A program made the position numbers and the translations under genes. A stretch of DNA of 47,606 nt from NCBI GenBank assembly GCA_964652805.1, contig CAZZBJ010000002.1, forward strand, positions 1 through 47,606. Direction: 5' to 3'. How positions within the stretch are numbered: position 1 is the first letter of the stretch; each line of letters begins with the position of its first letter. Positions 1-7,881 of this stretch are shown piece by piece. A model generated the notes under the pieces. It had not been told where the DNA came from, did not search any database, and saw only the letters and a list, made by a program, of their open reading frames with translations. Source of the DNA: Claveliimonas sp964652805 (GTDB lineage: Bacteria > Bacillota > Clostridia > Lachnospirales > Lachnospiraceae).

Positions 1-176
1 CCATCCACCTTAGGCATCATGATGTCAAGAATTACGCCGTCATAATTGTCAGCCTTCAGATACTCCAAGGCTTCCTGTCCATCATAAGCGGCATCTACAG
101 AATAATTATTTCTTTCCAATATTACTGTAAGCGCCTTTGACAACGCCCGCTCATCTTCCGCCAGTAAAAGTCTCAT
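1..176 (-). CDS. OmpR-family response regulator, N-terminal receiver part (cut by window edge)
   Basis: The first 58 codons read as a CheY-like receiver domain. An acidic pocket (AED) follows the first beta strand at residues 6-8, and the phospho-acceptor Asp is in VILDIMMPK near residue 53. The phosphorylated receiver would control a C-terminal DNA-binding domain that lies outside the window, so the OmpR class is inferred from the style of the receiver. The ATG at 176 is preceded by AAAGAGGAGTGG at a workable distance. An in-frame GTG lies three codons upstream but inside that Shine-Dalgarno stretch, so the ATG is preferred. The partner histidine kinase is not visible. Confidence 0.85.
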   Translation of the reverse strand, partial: MRLLLAEDERALSKALTVILERNNYSVDAAYDGQEALEYLKADNYDGVILDIMMPKVD

Positions 177-235
177 ATCATCCACTCCTCTTTATATCTT
201 AATTTGATTGAAAAACAAGCCGTCTCGATGATGTA

Positions 236-244
236 ATTATAGCA
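236..244 (-). promoter_or_regulatory. Extended -10 promoter of the response regulator
   Basis: On the minus strand TGCTATAAT is a perfect extended -10 element about 60 nt upstream of the response-regulator ATG. No good -35 hexamer sits 17 nt upstream (TATTTA at best), which is tolerated with an extended -10. Stretch 177-425 otherwise holds only this 5' leader and the carB terminator. Confidence 0.55.
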
Positions 245-339
245 TATACGCTGTAGTTTAAATAGAAATAAAAAACTCAAACAATTTTATCAATGCCTCA
301 CGCACCGTCCCTTTTTGTTCGTATTCGTATCATAAAAAA

Positions 340-369
340 CTAAGAAAAGCCCCGGCACATGCCGAGACT
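340..369 (-). terminator. Rho-independent terminator downstream of carB
   Basis: Arms 348-357 and 360-369 form a 10-bp stem on the minus-strand RNA, with two G-U pairs that would be C-A mismatches on the plus strand. This fixes the orientation. The stem is followed in the minus direction by CTTTTCTTAGTTTTTT. It ends the carAB transcript before the response regulator promoter. Confidence 0.75.
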
Positions 370-385
370 TTGTCTACAGTCTGAG

Positions 386-417
386 ACAGGATGATATTCC
401 TGTCCGTTTTTTATTTC
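386..417 (+). terminator. Possible second hairpin with T-tract behind carB
   Basis: A GACAGGA...TCCTGTC inverted repeat followed by CGTTTTTTATTT has terminator shape on the plus strand. No plus-strand gene leads into it, so it may only be a stem in the carB 3' untranslated region, or protect carB from antisense reading. Confidence 0.35.
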
Positions 418-425
418 TTCCTCTC

Positions 426-3400
426 TTAAATCTTCGCAATGTCGATGAGGGTCAGCTTCTTGATGTCCGCGTTCTCCAGACTGGTGCTGAGCGCCTCCGC
501 TGTGTCGATGGCTGTCAGCACGTTGACGCCTGTCTCGATGGCGTTCCTGCGGATCACAAAGCCGTCGCGGGCTCTGTCCGCTCCCTGGGGCGGTGTGTCG
601 ATGATCAGGTCGATCTTGTGTCCCAGTATCAGGTCCATAAGGTTGGGGGACTCCTGCTCGATCTTATTCACGGGAACCGCCTTCACGCCGCCGGCCTGCA
701 GGGCCTCGGCGGTGCTCCTTGTGGCAAAGATCTTGTAGCCGATCTTCTCAAAGCGGCGTCCGATCTCCACAGCCTCCGGCTTGTCCTCATCCCGGACGGT
801 GATGATCATGTTCTTATGCTTCGGCAGCTTGATGCCAGCTCCCAGAAAGGCCTTGTAGAGGGCCTCGTCAAAGGTCTTGGCAATGCCAAGACACTCGCCT
901 GTGGACTTCATCTCAGGTCCGAGACTGATATCCGCGCCCCGGATCTTCTCAAAGGAGAACACCGGCATCTTGATGGCAAAGTAGTCTGCCTCCTTCTGCA
1001 GTCCCGGTGCATAGCCCAGATCCTTCAGCTTGTGTCCGATGATCACCTTTGTGGCCAGCGGCACGATGGGGATGCCTGTCACCTTGCTGATGTAAGGAAC
1101 GGTACGGCTGGATCTCGGGTTGACCTCGATAACGTACACGTCCTCCCCGCACACGATGAACTGGATGTTGATCAGTCCGATCACGTGGAGAGACTGAGCC
1201 AGCTTCTTTGTATACTCCTCAATGGTCTTCTTTGTCTTCTCGGAAATGCTCTGGGCCGGGTAGACGGAGATGCTGTCTCCGGAGTGGATACCCGCTCTCT
1301 CAATGTGCTCCATGATACCCGGGATCAGGATGTCCTCGCCGTCGCAGACAGCGTCCACCTCGATCTCCTTGCCCTGCAGGTACTTGTCTACCAGGATGGG
1401 GTGATCCTGGGCGATCCGGTTGATGATGCCGATAAATTCATCTATGTCATGGTCGTTGATGGCAATCTGCATGCCCTGTCCGCCCAGCACGTAGGAGGGG
1501 CGCACAAGCACCGGATAGCCCAAACGGTTCGCCACCTCTTTTGCCTCCTCGGCTGTGAAGACCGTTCCTCCTGTGGGACGGGGAATACCGCATTTCTCCA
1601 GGATCTCGTCAAAGAGTTCCCTGTCCTCTGCCGCATCCACGTTCTCTGCAGATGTTCCCAGGATGGGCACGCCCATCTTCATGAGAGCCTCAGTCAGCTT
1701 GATAGCCGTCTGGCCTCCGAACTGCACGACAGCGCCGTCCGGCTTCTCCAGATCCACAATGCTCTCCACATCCTCCGGTGTGAGGGGCTCAAAATACAGC
1801 TTGTCTGCAATGTCAAAATCTGTACTTACCGTCTCCGGGTTATTGTTCACGATGATGGTCTCATAACCCTCGTTGGAGAAGGCCCATGTACAGTGCACAG
1901 AACAGAAGTCAAACTCAATACCCTGTCCGATACGGATGGGGCCGGAGCCAAGGACAAGAACCTTCTTGCGGCCGCTTGTCTCCTCCACCTCATTTTCGCT
2001 TCCGTATACAGAGTAGTAGTAAGGTGTGGCTGCCGCAAACTCAGCCGCGCAGGTGTCAACCATCTTGTAGGAGGCGGTGATGCCGTACTCGTGGCGCATA
2101 TCATGAATCTGCCTCTCCGTGCTGCCGGTCAGGTCTGCGATCACGTTGTCCGGGAATTCCATTCTCTTGGCTTCCTTCAGGATCTCAGCTGACAGAGGAG
2201 TTGTCTTCAGTGTCTGCTCCATCTCCACCAGATGAGCGATCTTATCGATAAACCATTTATCAATCTTTGTGATGTTGTAGATTTCATCGTAGGATACGCC
2301 TTTTCTCACTGCCTCCGCGATCATCCAGATGCGGCGGTCATCCACGATCTCCAGCTTCTCCAGGATTTCTTCTTTTGTAAGGGCTGTGAAGTCGTAAGAC
2401 ATAAGGCTGTCCACATGCTGCTCCAGAGAGCGGATGGCCTTCATGATGGCTCCCTCAAAGTTGTCGCAGATGCTCATGACCTCTCCTGTAGCCTTCATCT
2501 GTGTGGTCAGCGTTCTCTTGGCGCTGATAAATTTGTCAAAGGGCAGCCTGGGCAGCTTTACAACGCAGTAGTCAAGCATAGGCTCAAAGCTTGCGTATGT
2601 CTTCTGTGTAACTGCGTTTTTAATCTCATCCAGAGTATACCCAAGGGCAATCTTGGCCGCCACCTTGGCGATAGGGTAGCCTGTGGCCTTGGAGGCCAGG
2701 GCGGAAGAACGGCTCACCCGTGGATTTACCTCGATAACACAGTACTCAAAGCTGTCCGGCTTCAGGGCGTACTGTACGTTACAGCCACCGGTGATGTTCA
2801 GCTCATTGATGATGTTCAGGGCTGATGTGCGGAGCATCTGATACTCCTTGTCCCCCAGCGTCTGGGAGGGGGCCACGACGATACTGTCTCCTGTGTGCAC
2901 GCCTACCGGGTCGATATTTTCCATATTACATACAGTAATGCAGTTACCGTTGCCGTCCCGCATTACCTCGTACTCGATCTCTTTCCATCCCGCGATACAG
3001 CGCTCCACAAGGACCTGTCCCACACGGGAGAGGCGCAGGCCGTTCTCCAGGATTTCCACAAGCTGCTCCCTGTCGTGGGCGATACCGCCGCCGCTGCCTC
3101 CCAGCGTATAGGCAGGGCGCAGGACGACCGGGTAACCGATCTTCTCCGCAAACCTGATACCGTCCTCCACATTTTCCACCACAAGAGAGGCAGCCACCGG
3201 CTCGCCGATCTTCTCCATGGTGGTCTTAAACTCCAGACGGTCCTCCGCCTTCTTGATGGTCTCGGATGTGGTTCCAATAAGGCGCACGTTGTTCCTCTTC
3301 AGGAAGCCGTTCTCCTCCAGCTCCATGGCCAGGTTCAGAGCCGCCTGTCCGCCCAGGGTGGGAAGGACGCTGTCCGGCTTCTCCTTCAGAATGAGCTGCT

Positions 3401-3623
3401 CTACCACTTCCACTGTCAGAGGCTCGATGTAGACGCAGTCCGCAATATCCTTATCCGTCATGATTGTAGCAGGGTTGGAGTTGAGAAGGACAACCTCCAG
3501 TCCCTCCTCCTTCAGGGAACGGCATGCCTGTGTTCCCGCATAGTCAAATTCTGCCGCCTGACCGATGACGATCGGACCGGAACCGATAACCAGTACTTTT
3601 TTAATATCTTTATTTCTAGGCAT
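426..3623 (-). CDS. carB: Carbamoyl phosphate synthase large subunit
   Basis: This 1065-residue protein matches the usual CarB length. It makes carbamoyl phosphate from bicarbonate, ATP and ammonia channelled from CarA, feeding pyrimidine and arginine synthesis in the cytosol. The sequence shows the duplicated architecture: each half starts with a nucleotide-binding motif (GSGPIVIGQ near residue 14, GSGPIRIGQ near 560) and carries an ATP-grasp fold with the VRPSYVLGG-type glycine loop. A C-terminal MGS-like allosteric region follows from about residue 930. The ATG overlaps the carA stop as TAATG, and the ribosome site AAAGGAG lies inside the end of carA, so translation is probably coupled. 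No damage is seen. The allosteric domain suggests nucleotide control as in other CarB proteins, but this cannot be read directly. Confidence 0.98.
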   Translation of the reverse strand: MPRNKDIKKVLVIGSGPIVIGQAAEFDYAGTQACRSLKEEGLEVVLLNSNPATIMTDKDIADCVYIEPLTVEVVEQLILKEKPDSVLPTLGGQAALNLAMELEENGFLKRNNVRLIGTTSETIKKAEDRLEFKTTMEKIGEPVAASLVVENVEDGIRFAEKIGYPVVLRPAYTLGGSGGGIAHDREQLVEILENGLRLSRVGQVLVERCIAGWKEIEYEVMRDGNGNCITVCNMENIDPVGVHTGDSIVVAPSQTLGDKEYQMLRTSALNIINELNITGGCNVQYALKPDSFEYCVIEVNPRVSRSSALASKATGYPIAKVAAKIALGYTLDEIKNAVTQKTYASFEPMLDYCVVKLPRLPFDKFISAKRTLTTQMKATGEVMSICDNFEGAIMKAIRSLEQHVDSLMSYDFTALTKEEILEKLEIVDDRRIWMIAEAVRKGVSYDEIYNITKIDKWFIDKIAHLVEMEQTLKTTPLSAEILKEAKRMEFPDNVIADLTGSTERQIHDMRHEYGITASYKMVDTCAAEFAAATPYYYSVYGSENEVEETSGRKKVLVLGSGPIRIGQGIEFDFCSVHCTWAFSNEGYETIIVNNNPETVSTDFDIADKLYFEPLTPEDVESIVDLEKPDGAVVQFGGQTAIKLTEALMKMGVPILGTSAENVDAAEDRELFDEILEKCGIPRPTGGTVFTAEEAKEVANRLGYPVLVRPSYVLGGQGMQIAINDHDIDEFIGIINRIAQDHPILVDKYLQGKEIEVDAVCDGEDILIPGIMEHIERAGIHSGDSISVYPAQSISEKTKKTIEEYTKKLAQSLHVIGLINIQFIVCGEDVYVIEVNPRSSRTVPYISKVTGIPIVPLATKVIIGHKLKDLGYAPGLQKEADYFAIKMPVFSFEKIRGADISLGPEMKSTGECLGIAKTFDEALYKAFLGAGIKLPKHKNMIITVRDEDKPEAVEIGRRFEKIGYKIFATRSTAEALQAGGVKAVPVNKIEQESPNLMDLILGHKIDLIIDTPPQGADRARDGFVIRRNAIETGVNVLTAIDTAEALSTSLENADIKKLTLIDIAKI

Positions 3624-4693
3624 TAGTTTGCTCCTTTCATCATATCCATAAACCTGTCAAACAGATACCCTGAGTCCTGTGGTCCCGGGCATGCCTCCGG
3701 ATGGAACTGGACGGTGAAAATGTTCTTTCCGATATAGGAAAGTCCCTCGTTCGTGCCGTCATTGACATTGACAAAGGCCTCCTTTGCGATGGCCGGGTCA
3801 ATGGTGGAGGCGTCCACTGCGTATCCGTGGTTCTGGGAAGAGATGTATACCCGGTTGTTGGTCAGATCCTTCACCGGATGGTTGCCTCCCCTGTGTCCGT
3901 ATTTCAGCTTGTATGTCTTCGCTCCGTTTGCCAGGGCCATGAGCTGGTGTCCCAGGCAGATGGCAAAAATGGGAATGTCTGTCTCGTAGAGCTTTTTGAT
4001 CTGAGCGATAATCTCCGTGCAGGTCTCCGGATCTCCCGGGCCGTTGGAGAGCATGATGCCGTCCGGCCTGGAGGCGATGATCTCCTCAGCAGTCGTGTCC
4101 GCCGGGTAAACAGTCACCTGGCAGCCTCTCTTATTCAGAGATTTTGCGATATTGTTCTTTGCGCCGAAATCCATCAGGGCCACCTTCGGTCCATTTCCCT
4201 CCAGAACGCAGGGCTCCTGACATGTCACCTTGGAGACTACGTCGCCCACTGTGTACGCATGGAGCTTCGGAAGGATTTCATCCAGGTCATAATTCTCGTT
4301 GGCAGTGATCATTCCGTTCATAGTTCCCTTTTCCCTCAGGATCTTGGTGAGGGTGCGGGTGTCGATGCCTGCAATTCCCGGGATGTCCTGCTCCTTTAAG
4401 AAATCCTGGATGGTCCCCTCACAGCGGAAGTTGCTGGGCATCCTCGATAATTCTCTTACGATGTAACCGTCCGGCCATGCTTTCTTTGACTCCATGTCCG
4501 GTGTAATTCCGTAATTTCCAATCAATGGATAGGTCATAACTACGGCCTGTCCTGCGTAAGAAGGGTCAGTCAGCACCTCCAGGTAGCCTGTCATGGAGGT
4601 ATTAAATACAATTTCACTTATCATATCTTTCGTGGATCCGATGCTGGTCCCCGTAAAGACGGTTCCGTCTTCCAAAATAAGAAACGCTTTCAT
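3623..4693 (-). CDS. carA: Carbamoyl phosphate synthase small (glutaminase) subunit
   Basis: A 356-residue CarA of normal length. It hydrolyses glutamine and passes ammonia to CarB. The N-terminal CPSase small-chain domain (about residues 1-130) contains the GNYGI and FNTSMTGY blocks. The C-terminal class I glutamine amidotransferase domain shows the nucleophile Cys in FAICLGHQ near residue 243 and the His/Glu of FHPEACPGP near residue 328. It is first in a two-gene operon with carB, overlapping by one base. No other pyr or arg genes are adjacent. The ATG at 4693 is followed by the conserved KAFLILEDGTVF start. A 160-nt leader with a terminator-like hairpin precedes it. Confidence 0.98.
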   Translation of the reverse strand: MKAFLILEDGTVFTGTSIGSTKDMISEIVFNTSMTGYLEVLTDPSYAGQAVVMTYPLIGNYGITPDMESKKAWPDGYIVRELSRMPSNFRCEGTIQDFLKEQDIPGIAGIDTRTLTKILREKGTMNGMITANENYDLDEILPKLHAYTVGDVVSKVTCQEPCVLEGNGPKVALMDFGAKNNIAKSLNKRGCQVTVYPADTTAEEIIASRPDGIMLSNGPGDPETCTEIIAQIKKLYETDIPIFAICLGHQLMALANGAKTYKLKYGHRGGNHPVKDLTNNRVYISSQNHGYAVDASTIDPAIAKEAFVNVNDGTNEGLSYIGKNIFTVQFHPEACPGPQDSGYLFDRFMDMMKGAN

Positions 4694-4764
4694 TTATTCA
4701 CCTTTTCCCTTCAAAATGTTTTCATGTAAAATGCGAAGATGTTCTGCCTTCCAGAGCGCACTCC

Positions 4765-4814
4765 TTATTTCCGGGCGAAATAAAAGACAGTATGTGCAAG
4801 CACAACTGCCTTTT
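4765..4814 (-). promoter_or_regulatory. Attenuator-like hairpins in the carA leader
   Basis: About 40 nt after the predicted start site the minus-strand RNA folds into a long stem. Arms 4806-4814/4782-4790 (9 bp, one G-U) enclose an inner 5-bp stem 4800-4804/4793-4797, followed by UUUUAUUU, as in an intrinsic terminator. A second perfect 7-bp hairpin (4777-4783/4765-4771) overlaps it by two bases and takes up the U-run. The order promoter, terminator-like stem, gene suggests attenuation of carAB. I could not find the PyrR binding-loop consensus, so the effector is unknown. Confidence 0.5.
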
Positions 4815-4859
4815 AACATTTCTCTCCAGCGACAAATCATGTCTCCACAAATTGTATAG

Positions 4860-4888
4860 ATTATACTACAAATCAGCACCATTTTCAA
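4860..4888 (-). promoter_or_regulatory. carAB promoter
   Basis: TTGAAA at 4883-4888 and TATAAT at 4860-4865 are separated by exactly 17 nt on the minus strand, close to the sigma-A consensus. The start site would be near 4853, giving a leader of about 160 nt. The promoter begins only 16 nt after the end of the upstream transglutaminase gene on the same strand. Confidence 0.85.
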
Positions 4889-4903
4889 CTGAAAAAATAG
4901 ATT

Positions 4904-6160
4904 TTATTCATAGTTCCAGTACATGGTAATCTTGTTAAGGCTTTCGTCGTCCCGGTAGGAGTACCTCACCGTGTCGATGCCGTACAGGGAGGCCAGGTTC
5001 CGGGCCGCCCGGTCAGCCAGGTCTGTCAGTACCTCCTCTCTGGCCTCCCGATAGACCTCAGGCCCCGAAAATTTCAGAACAGTCCTCTCCTCCCCCGCCG
5101 CGATGGACTGGTTCATGGCCTGCAGGACGGTTTCCGGGTCATAGGTCTCATAGTACATGCCGTTCACCACATAGTAATTATAAGCCATCGTGCTGCAGGC
5201 CGGAAGTTCCTGATCGCTGTCCGGCGTGTGTGTCCGAAAAAGCTGTGTGTCATCACAGCACATGTAGTCGTAGACAATCTCCGAATTTTCCTCCTGGCGG
5301 TAGACCGGATCGCCCCAGGTGGCGTCCACATAGCAGTACTGGCCCTGGCACCTGACCAGGTTCCAGGCGTGGCCGCCCTCCCCTGACTGGGAGACGGCCG
5401 TGCCGCTCACATAGGTGCAGAACACTCCCAGCCGCTCCAGCAGGTACTGCACGGCTTTGGCGTAGCCGGCGCACACAGAACGTTTCCCAACGAACACACT
5501 GTAAATATTTTGATTGTCCTCCGCTGTCAGGTCATACTCCACGCTGCTTATCACATACTCGTACACGTACAGGATTTTCTCGTAATCACCTGCCTGACTG
5601 TCTATCCCGGCCAGGCACTGGGCCGCCTCCGCCTCGATCTGACCCTGGCGCTCCTCCTTTTCCTCCTCCGTGCAGTTGTACTCTGGACGCAGAGAAGCGC
5701 TGCTGCCGAAAAGGCCAAAGGAGGCGCTGCTTGTCACCACACTGCCGGATCCGTCGCACCAGAATATTTCCGGATAATCCTTCATGACCAGGCCGTACAG
5801 CCGGATGATCTCATCCGCGGAGGCGTCCCCCAGCTCTATCTCATCCTGAAAGGCCAGAAGTCCGTCCCGTATCTTCCCGTAGACCTCCTTCTCGTTCTCA
5901 TCCAGCTGCTGGAAGTAGTATGTTTCTATCCCGGAGGTTTCCCCGGACGTCTCGCCGCCTTCGCCCTCTGCTGCCTGCTCCTGCCCGTCGTCCTCCGAGG
6001 CCGTCTCCTCCAGAACCGTCGTCTCCATGACTTCCCCCTGCCACGCCCCAAGAAGGGCGGCAATGCTGTCCCGGCAGCCAAAGAGAACCGCCCCGGCCAC
6101 AGCCGCCAGGAGCAGGCAGAGCAATCCCCATCCCCTCTTCTTCTTTTTCCTTCTATTCAT
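4904..6160 (-). CDS. Membrane-anchored transglutaminase-like protein
   Basis: A 418-residue protein with a basic start (NRRKKKKRGWG) and one hydrophobic segment at about residues 12-29, so the bulk is probably outside the cell on a signal anchor. An acidic, Glu/Gly/Thr-rich stretch (about 45-80) serves as linker. The catalytic domain at about 225-290 has the Cys-His-Asp triad of the transglutaminase-like/papain-fold family: Cys in SVCAGYAKA, His in GGHAWNLV and Asp in YVDATWGDP. Members act as surface proteases, crosslinkers or inactive peptidoglycan-associated proteins; substrate cannot be told here. It is a single gene with its own promoter. ATG 6160 has GGGAG 9 nt upstream. No clear terminator separates it from carA. 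Confidence 0.8.
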   Translation of the reverse strand: MNRRKKKKRGWGLLCLLLAAVAGAVLFGCRDSIAALLGAWQGEVMETTVLEETASEDDGQEQAAEGEGGETSGETSGIETYYFQQLDENEKEVYGKIRDGLLAFQDEIELGDASADEIIRLYGLVMKDYPEIFWCDGSGSVVTSSASFGLFGSSASLRPEYNCTEEEKEERQGQIEAEAAQCLAGIDSQAGDYEKILYVYEYVISSVEYDLTAEDNQNIYSVFVGKRSVCAGYAKAVQYLLERLGVFCTYVSGTAVSQSGEGGHAWNLVRCQGQYCYVDATWGDPVYRQEENSEIVYDYMCCDDTQLFRTHTPDSDQELPACSTMAYNYYVVNGMYYETYDPETVLQAMNQSIAAGEERTVLKFSGPEVYREAREEVLTDLADRAARNLASLYGIDTVRYSYRDDESLNKITMYWNYE

Positions 6161-6225
6161 ATGACAGAACTCCCGCTGTATTTTTCACAAACCGGCCAGG
6201 CCGGCATTTTTACGTATCCAAATAT

Positions 6226-6254
6226 AGTATAGGAAAATTTCCCTTTTTTCACAA
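6226..6254 (-). promoter_or_regulatory. Promoter of the transglutaminase-like gene
   Basis: TTGTGA (6249-6254) and TATACT (6226-6231) lie 17 nt apart on the minus strand. The 60-nt leader contains a GC-rich palindrome (CCGGCC/GGCCGG, around 6192-6204) of unknown role. Confidence 0.65.
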
Positions 6255-6283
6255 TCTAAATTTTCCTTCCTATACGGACCATA

Positions 6284-6339
6284 ACAAAAAGGCAGACAGG
6301 CCGCCGGGAAATGAAGCTCTCCTTCGCAGTCTGTCTGCC
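6284..6339 (-). terminator. Terminator of the decarboxylase operon
   Basis: The minus-strand RNA has a 9-bp stem GGCAGACAG/CTGTCTGCC (arms 6331-6339 and 6291-6299) around a 31-nt loop, followed by TTTTTGTT. It lies 55 nt after the stop of the last gene of the operon. Confidence 0.8.
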
Positions 6340-6393
6340 TCTGCTTTTAATTTCAGCTTCCTGTGCTTAGCGCAGCGGGTCCTTACCTTTGCT

Positions 6394-7809
6394 CTACACC
6401 GGATAGCTTCCGCTCTCTGTGTCCGCCACAGTGGGGTCGATCTTTGTCTGCTGTGCCTCGCGGTACTTGAAGAAGTCCACGGCAACCTGCGGGAAGAGCG
6501 CATATGTCAGCACGTCTTCATCCTGCTGGATCCACTGCTCGCACTCTTTCCTGAGAGTGTCCAGCTCATCCGGGATCAGGTCTGCCGGACGACATGTGAT
6601 GATCTCAGAATCATCACCCAGTACCTTCTTAACCACCTCCGGATTGAAGGGCTTTACGGTAGCTCCGTACTTTCCGCTTAAGACGTCCTTTGTCTCCTTT
6701 GTGGCCATCTTGTAGCGCTCGCCCATCAGCACGTTGAACACGGCCTGTGTTCCCACGATCTGTGAGGACGGTGTAACAAGCGGCGGCTCGCCCAGATCCT
6801 TGCGGACTCTCGGCACTTCCTCCAGAACCTCGTAGTATTTATCCTCAGCTCCCTGCTCTTTCAGCTGGGATGTCAGGTTGGAGAGCATGCCTCCTGGTAC
6901 CTGATAGAGGAGAGTCTTGATGTCGACGCCAAGGTTCTTCGGATTGAGAAGGCCGCTGTCCAGAGCCTCGTCCCTGATCGGACGGAAGTAGTCCGCGATC
7001 TCTGCCAGAAGCTTCTGGTCCAGTCCTGTGTCGTAGGGCGTGCCCTTGAAGGTCTCCACCATAACCTCTGTGGCCGGCTGGGAGGTTCCCAGCGCGAACG
7101 GGGAGATGGCTGTGTCGATGACATCCACGCCCGCCTCAACGGCCTTCAGATATGTCATGGAAGCCACGCCGGATGTATAGTGGGTGTGGAGCTGGATCGG
7201 AAGGCCAACTGCCTCCTTCATAGCGGAGATCAGCTCTGTGGCCTTGTAGGGCAGAAGAAGTCCTGCCATGTCCTTGATACAGATGGAGTTTGCACCCATA
7301 TCCTCGATTCGCTTCGCAATGTCGATCCAGTAATCAAGAGTGTAAGCGTCGCCGATGGTATAGGAAAGAGCCACCTGGGCGTCCGCCTTTTCCTTGTTGG
7401 CAGCCTTGACTGCTGTCTGGAGATTACGGAGATCATTCATACAGTCAAAGATACGGATGATGTCAATTCCATTTGCAACTGATTTCTGAACAAAATACTC
7501 AACTACATCGTCTGCGTAGGGACGGTATCCAAGGATGTTCTGTCCTCTGAAGAGCATCTGCAGCTTTGTGTTCTTAAAGCCGTCCCGGAATTTTCTGAGA
7601 CGGTCCCACGGATCTTCCTTTAAGAAACGAAGGGACGCATCGAAGGTAGCTCCGCCCCAGCACTCTACGGAGTGGTAGCCCACCTGATCCATCTTGTCGA
7701 TGATGGGCAGCATCTGCTCTGTCGTCATACGGGTGGCAATCAGGGACTGATGTGCGTCACGCAGAATGGTTTCTGTTATTTTCACTGGTTTTTTCTGAAT
7801 TTCTGCCAT
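6394..7809 (-). CDS. Pyruvate/oxaloacetate carboxyltransferase subunit without biotin domain (OadA/PycB/5S-like)
   Basis: A 471-residue carboxyltransferase that moves CO2 between oxaloacetate and the carboxybiotin of a separate carrier. The TIM-barrel HMGL-like domain (about 6-275) shows ETILRDAHQSL near the start, the Lys of CIKDMAGLL, and the metal-binding LHTHYTSG histidines; the conserved carboxylase domain follows to about 440. Oxaloacetate decarboxylase alpha chains usually continue into a biotinyl domain of about 100 residues. That is absent here and supplied by the gene at 9088, as in the 5S subunit of propionibacterial transcarboxylase. An upstream ATG at 7824 would place GGAGGAAG inside the coding sequence; ATG 7809 uses it as ribosome site and is preferred. 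Last gene of the operon. Confidence 0.88.
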   Translation of the reverse strand: MAEIQKKPVKITETILRDAHQSLIATRMTTEQMLPIIDKMDQVGYHSVECWGGATFDASLRFLKEDPWDRLRKFRDGFKNTKLQMLFRGQNILGYRPYADDVVEYFVQKSVANGIDIIRIFDCMNDLRNLQTAVKAANKEKADAQVALSYTIGDAYTLDYWIDIAKRIEDMGANSICIKDMAGLLLPYKATELISAMKEAVGLPIQLHTHYTSGVASMTYLKAVEAGVDVIDTAISPFALGTSQPATEVMVETFKGTPYDTGLDQKLLAEIADYFRPIRDEALDSGLLNPKNLGVDIKTLLYQVPGGMLSNLTSQLKEQGAEDKYYEVLEEVPRVRKDLGEPPLVTPSSQIVGTQAVFNVLMGERYKMATKETKDVLSGKYGATVKPFNPEVVKKVLGDDSEIITCRPADLIPDELDTLRKECEQWIQQDEDVLTYALFPQVAVDFFKYREAQQTKIDPTVADTESGSYPV

Positions 7810-7840
7810 TATTTCTTCCTCCATTATATTCTATTCAAAC

Positions 7841-7880
7841 AACCGGCTCCGGCTGTCTTCCCAGGCCGGAGAAGCCGGTT
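7841..7880 (-). other. Strong intercistronic hairpin between oadB and the OadA-like gene
   Basis: AACCGGCT...CTCCGGC pairs with GCCGGAG...CCGGTT around an 11-nt loop with a small bulge. No U-run follows on the minus strand, so it is not a terminator for this operon. It may block 3' exonuclease and so set different mRNA levels for the genes on each side (inference). Confidence 0.55.
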
Positions 7881-7881
7881 T

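Noticed and set aside
618..2192. Long plus-strand open frame (524 codons) opposite carB, and others opposite glgP (27325-28785), apeB (40398-41381) and pepT (41438-42562)
   Set aside because: They lie wholly antisense to conserved genes with full family signatures, have no ribosome sites or recognisable motifs, and are expected by-products of codon bias in this GC range.
4815..4860. PyrR binding loop in the carA leader
   Set aside because: CUGGAGAGAAAUG resembles part of the consensus, but the following GGYU and the pairing arms do not match.
4694..4888. Small minus-strand open frame of 64 codons upstream of carA
   Set aside because: It overlaps the promoter and both leader hairpins and has no ribosome site; it is better explained as untranslated leader.
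6190..6210. GC-rich palindrome with a T-tract on the plus strand, terminator-like
   Set aside because: No plus-strand gene leads to it and the loop is too small for the full stem; kept only as a remark in the leader of the transglutaminase-like gene.
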